From assembly GCA_025927795.1 (NCBI GenBank), contig JAICKT010000041.1:1-17505 (forward strand): a stretch of DNA of 17,505 nt, written 5' to 3'. Origin of the DNA: Parafilimonas sp. Lineage in GTDB: Bacteria > Bacteroidota > Bacteroidia > Chitinophagales > Chitinophagaceae. The notes below the pieces were generated by a model. It did no database searches. It was not told the origin of the DNA and worked only from the letters and a program-made list of their open reading frames with translations. Shown one piece after another: positions 15,508 through 17,505 of the stretch; positions within the stretch are counted from its first letter, which is position 1, and every line of letters begins with the position of its first letter. Made by a program: the position numbers and the translations under genes.

Positions 15508-15825
15508 ATGCAAAACAATACACTAAAAGAGCCAGTTATCAGCCAATCAATAAATGCTGCAGGTAAATATTTGGTTATTCATGAATGGAAAGGCAGTGGC
15601 CTGCTTATATGCATGTACATTATAATGATGATGAAGCCGGGCATGTGCTTGAAGGAATACTAACTTTTTAAATTTACTGACAGCAAAGTTAATGCTGCAA
15701 AAGGCACAACAGTTTTTGTGCCCGCTGGTGTTCCGCATACATATTATGCAGATAATACTGCGCGTTATCTTATAATACTTACACCGGCATTAAATGAGCT
15801 TATTGCCGAATTACAGATTTCTTGA
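15508..15825 (+). pseudogene. Cupin-domain protein gene with two compensating frameshifts
   Basis: Three reading-frame pieces give one small cupin of about 106 residues. Frame A from the ATG at 15508 reads MQNNTLKEPVISQSINAAGK and on to HEWKGSG at about 15600. A one-base shift back (frame B, from 15600) gives PAYMHVHYNDDEAGHVLEG up to ITF-like residues and a TAA at 15669. Frame A resumes at 15670 with KFTDSKVNAAKGTTVFVP and ends at the TGA at 15823-15825. Cupin motif 1 (HVH with the downstream Glu) and motif 2 (VPAGVPHTYY with His) are intact. The simplest reading is one C lost from a CCC run near 15600 and one T gained in the run 15665-15669. Both are homopolymers, so sequencing error is as likely as a true pseudogene. 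Substrate unknown. Confidence 0.75.
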
Positions 15826-15886
15826 CAACGGTTAAATAAGTATTTTTGTTACGAGGGAATTAAGGTGACTACTTTATTTGATGGAC

Positions 15887-16766
15887 TCATTTAAGTTTAC
15901 TTACCTGCTCATTATAATAATTTTTTTCCTGTATAACTGAACGCACATTTCCACCTGCTTCTATGGAATCACGTTCTATATAAATATGACCCTTAAAATT
16001 TTGCTTTTTTAGTTCAGCGAAGATTGCAGGAAAATCTACCACGCCGGTTCCAACAACAACATCTTTTAAAGAAGTATTATTATATGCACCAATGTCTTTC
16101 AGATGAACACCAATAATGTGTCCGCTCAATTTTTTTATTGCTTCAAGCGGATTTATCCCACTCTTTGGCCAATGCCCAAGATCTGCACACACCAAAATTC
16201 GGATGGCCTTTTAATGCCATTAATGTTGTATCAGGATTCCAGTAATGACTGAAACCTTTCCAATGATCATGTATAGCGATTTTAATTCCATAAGTACCTG
16301 CAAGACTGTCAAGACTATTCCACATATTCAGCGGCGGCTCGGTTGTTACATATTGCACACCAAATTCTTTTGCAATATCGAATTGTTTTTTCCATGAATT
16401 AATTGTTGAACCGCCCACAACATATAACGATTCAACCTTTAAGCCTTTTTCTGCAATCAATGCTTTTAACTCATCAATACTTGCCATTGAAAGTTGGCCG
16501 ATTGTTGAATCTTTAAATTCAGGACCAGCATCATGAAATGTATTTGGCTCTATATACACTAAACCTGCACTATCAACCCTGTCTAATGATTGCGGAAAAT
16601 TAACATCATGAAAAGTCCAAAGCGCAACACCAAATTTCCAGTCTTCTGAAGGATTAACGGATGATGTTGTTGAAGCAGAATCGTTGTTGCTGCCTGATGA
16701 CTCTATGTTGGTGCAGCCTGCAAAACATATTGTTGCAAGCAAAAGCAATTGGTTTATTTTTTTCAT
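15887..16766 (-). pseudogene. Lipoprotein sugar isomerase/epimerase-like TIM barrel, frameshifted
   Basis: The start at 16766 gives a lipoprotein signal (MKKINQLLLLATICFAGC, lipid-bearing Cys18). A Ser/Asn linker and a xylose-isomerase-like (AP endonuclease 2) TIM barrel follow. Candidate metal ligands are the Glu in VTTEPPLN, the His in IAIHDHW, the Asp in CADLGHW and the Glu in YIERDS. HLKD near the C-terminus is also typical of the family. The frame breaks after GHPNFGV at a CA-repeat and adjacent A-run (16186-16197). The other frame resumes with VCADLGHWPKSGINPLEAIKKL, giving about 290 residues in total. Loss of one GT repeat unit, or one extra T in the T-run, would explain it. The gene lies 59 bp downstream of an SGNH esterase on the same strand, suggesting carbohydrate processing. 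Exact substrate unknown. Confidence 0.8.
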
Positions 16767-16825
16767 TTTATATCGTGTGTATGTTTTGAGTTTTGTAAAC
16801 ATCATTAATAATAAAAATCATTTTA

Positions 16826-17505
16826 TTATTTCAATAAATTTTTAAAAAAAGGAATTAATTCCTGTGCAAGTATTGCATGGTCAGCAACACTTGGATGACC
16901 ATCGCATCCCCCTGCATGCATTGGCTTAAAGAAATACAAGGCAACAGCTTTATCAGAAGGATATAACTCATCAATATTTTGTTTAACTGCAGTAAGACAG
17001 TTTTGTAAAAGAGCTCTGTCGCTGCCATTTATCATTGGACTGCTTAATAATGCAATTGTTGCTGTTGGATATTTTGATTTTATCAATTGAACAAACGATA
17101 TATAGTCTTTTACAAAAACGCTGCTGTCAAAAGGTTTTCTTTCATGCTTGCCATCGCCATGACTTAAATCATTTGTGCCTAAAGCAATGCTTACAATTTT
17201 TGGTGAATATAGTTTGAAATTCCAGTGCAATGTATCTTCTGTATTAAGCCTTGCTTTTTCGTAAACCTGCGGCATACTCGGGTTATCCATATTCCAGGTG
17301 CGATAAATGCCAATGCCGCTTACGCTGCTTAAAATATAATCTACATTCAATGCTCTTGCTGTTCTCGGTCCATAAGCATAATATGCATTATGATAATCTT
17401 GGTATTCGCCCTTACCACATGGCATGTCTGAAGTATCTGCATCAGCTCCGCATGTTATACTGTTGCCGATAAATTCTATTAACGGCGCATTTGATGGTAT
17501 TATCA
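16826..17505 (-). CDS. SGNH/GDSL hydrolase, carbohydrate-esterase-2-like (C-terminal part; N-terminus beyond the window)
   Basis: The frame is open to the window edge, so the beginning is missing. The first visible residues read NAPLIEFIGNSITCGAD, block I of the SGNH fold with the nucleophile Ser in G-N-S (Asn in place of the Asp of classical GDSL). Block III is SIALGTNDLSHGDG. Block V with the catalytic Asp/His region is GGCDGHPSVADHAILAQEL near the C-terminus. The IEF-x-G-x-SITCG wording is typical of carbohydrate esterase family 2, in which a beta-sandwich precedes the SGNH domain and the enzyme removes acetyl groups from plant polysaccharides. That N-terminal domain cannot be checked here. 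The protein is probably exported. It shares strand and a 59-bp gap with the isomerase-like lipoprotein gene. Confidence 0.88.
   Translation of the reverse strand, partial: IIPSNAPLIEFIGNSITCGADADTSDMPCGKGEYQDYHNAYYAYGPRTARALNVDYILSSVSGIGIYRTWNMDNPSMPQVYEKARLNTEDTLHWNFKLYSPKIVSIALGTNDLSHGDGKHERKPFDSSVFVKDYISFVQLIKSKYPTATIALLSSPMINGSDRALLQNCLTAVKQNIDELYPSDKAVALYFFKPMHAGGCDGHPSVADHAILAQELIPFFKNLLK

Noticed and set aside
15547..15738. Minus-strand 63-codon open frame across the cupin gene
   Set aside because: It is a shadow: the plus strand encodes cupin motifs in three pieces across the same DNA.
15508..15825. Programmed frameshifting in the cupin gene
   Set aside because: There is no convincing slippery heptamer with a following structure, and two shifts in opposite directions at homopolymers are better explained by errors or mutation.
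16807..16830. Perfect 10-bp A/T-only inverted repeat at the end of the esterase gene
   Set aside because: It overlaps the stop codon, contains no G/C pair and is not followed by a separate U-tract on the minus strand; chance symmetry in AT-rich DNA is plausible.

Overview
The window looks like chromosome from a low-GC member of the Bacteroidota, most likely a Chitinophagaceae-type organism. This rests on the protein families present (KUP pair with a conserved cytosolic tail, BlaI/M56 pair, thioredoxin-fused DsbD, a probable DUF6427 membrane protein), on signal peptides ending in A-Q, on near-absent Shine-Dalgarno sites, and on several perfect copies of the Bacteroidota -7 promoter element TAnnTTTG. 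No tRNA, rRNA, CRISPR array, integrase or transposase is visible. The assignment is by family content, not by a database search.

Layout. Positions 1-177 (-) hold the first 59 codons of a YccF-domain membrane protein, divergent from cdsA (328-1200, +; CDP-diacylglycerol synthase), which is followed by a small secreted protein of unknown function (1231-1800, +). After a convergent intergenic gap containing a perfect hairpin, two tandem KUP potassium transporters lie on the minus strand (1985-3970 and 3985-5973, 14 bp apart). A divergent promoter region (5974-6133) separates them from a secreted 505-residue protein (6134-7651, +), a polytopic membrane protein (7748-8725, +), purQ (8773-9432, +) and a two-gene thiol-redox unit: a stand-alone DsbD N-terminal-like domain (9440-9892) abutting a full DsbD-type reductase (9893-11860).

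From 11861 on, nearly everything is on the minus strand: an NTF2/SnoaL-like lipoprotein, an SRPBCC/AHSA1 protein, and a BlaI-type repressor (14961-15365) with its M56 BlaR1/MecR1-like membrane protease (12999-14942). In the protease, a long charged coiled coil replaces the penicillin-binding sensor. Then come a plus-strand cupin gene with two compensating frameshifts (15508-15825), a minus-strand lipoprotein of the sugar isomerase/epimerase TIM-barrel family with one frameshift (15887-16766), and the C-terminal part of an SGNH/GDSL esterase resembling carbohydrate esterase family 2 (16826-17505, running off the window end). The last two are probably a small carbohydrate-related unit.

Most of the window is ordinary housekeeping and envelope biology. 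The points most worth a second look are the division of the DsbD N-terminal domain into a cysteine-bearing free copy and a cysteine-less fused copy, the M56 protease with an unknown coiled-coil sensor and a palindromic candidate operator upstream of its repressor, and three frameshifts within about 600 bp (15600-16197), which look more like assembly errors than true decay. I do not see clear evidence of a wholly new defence or mobile system here.
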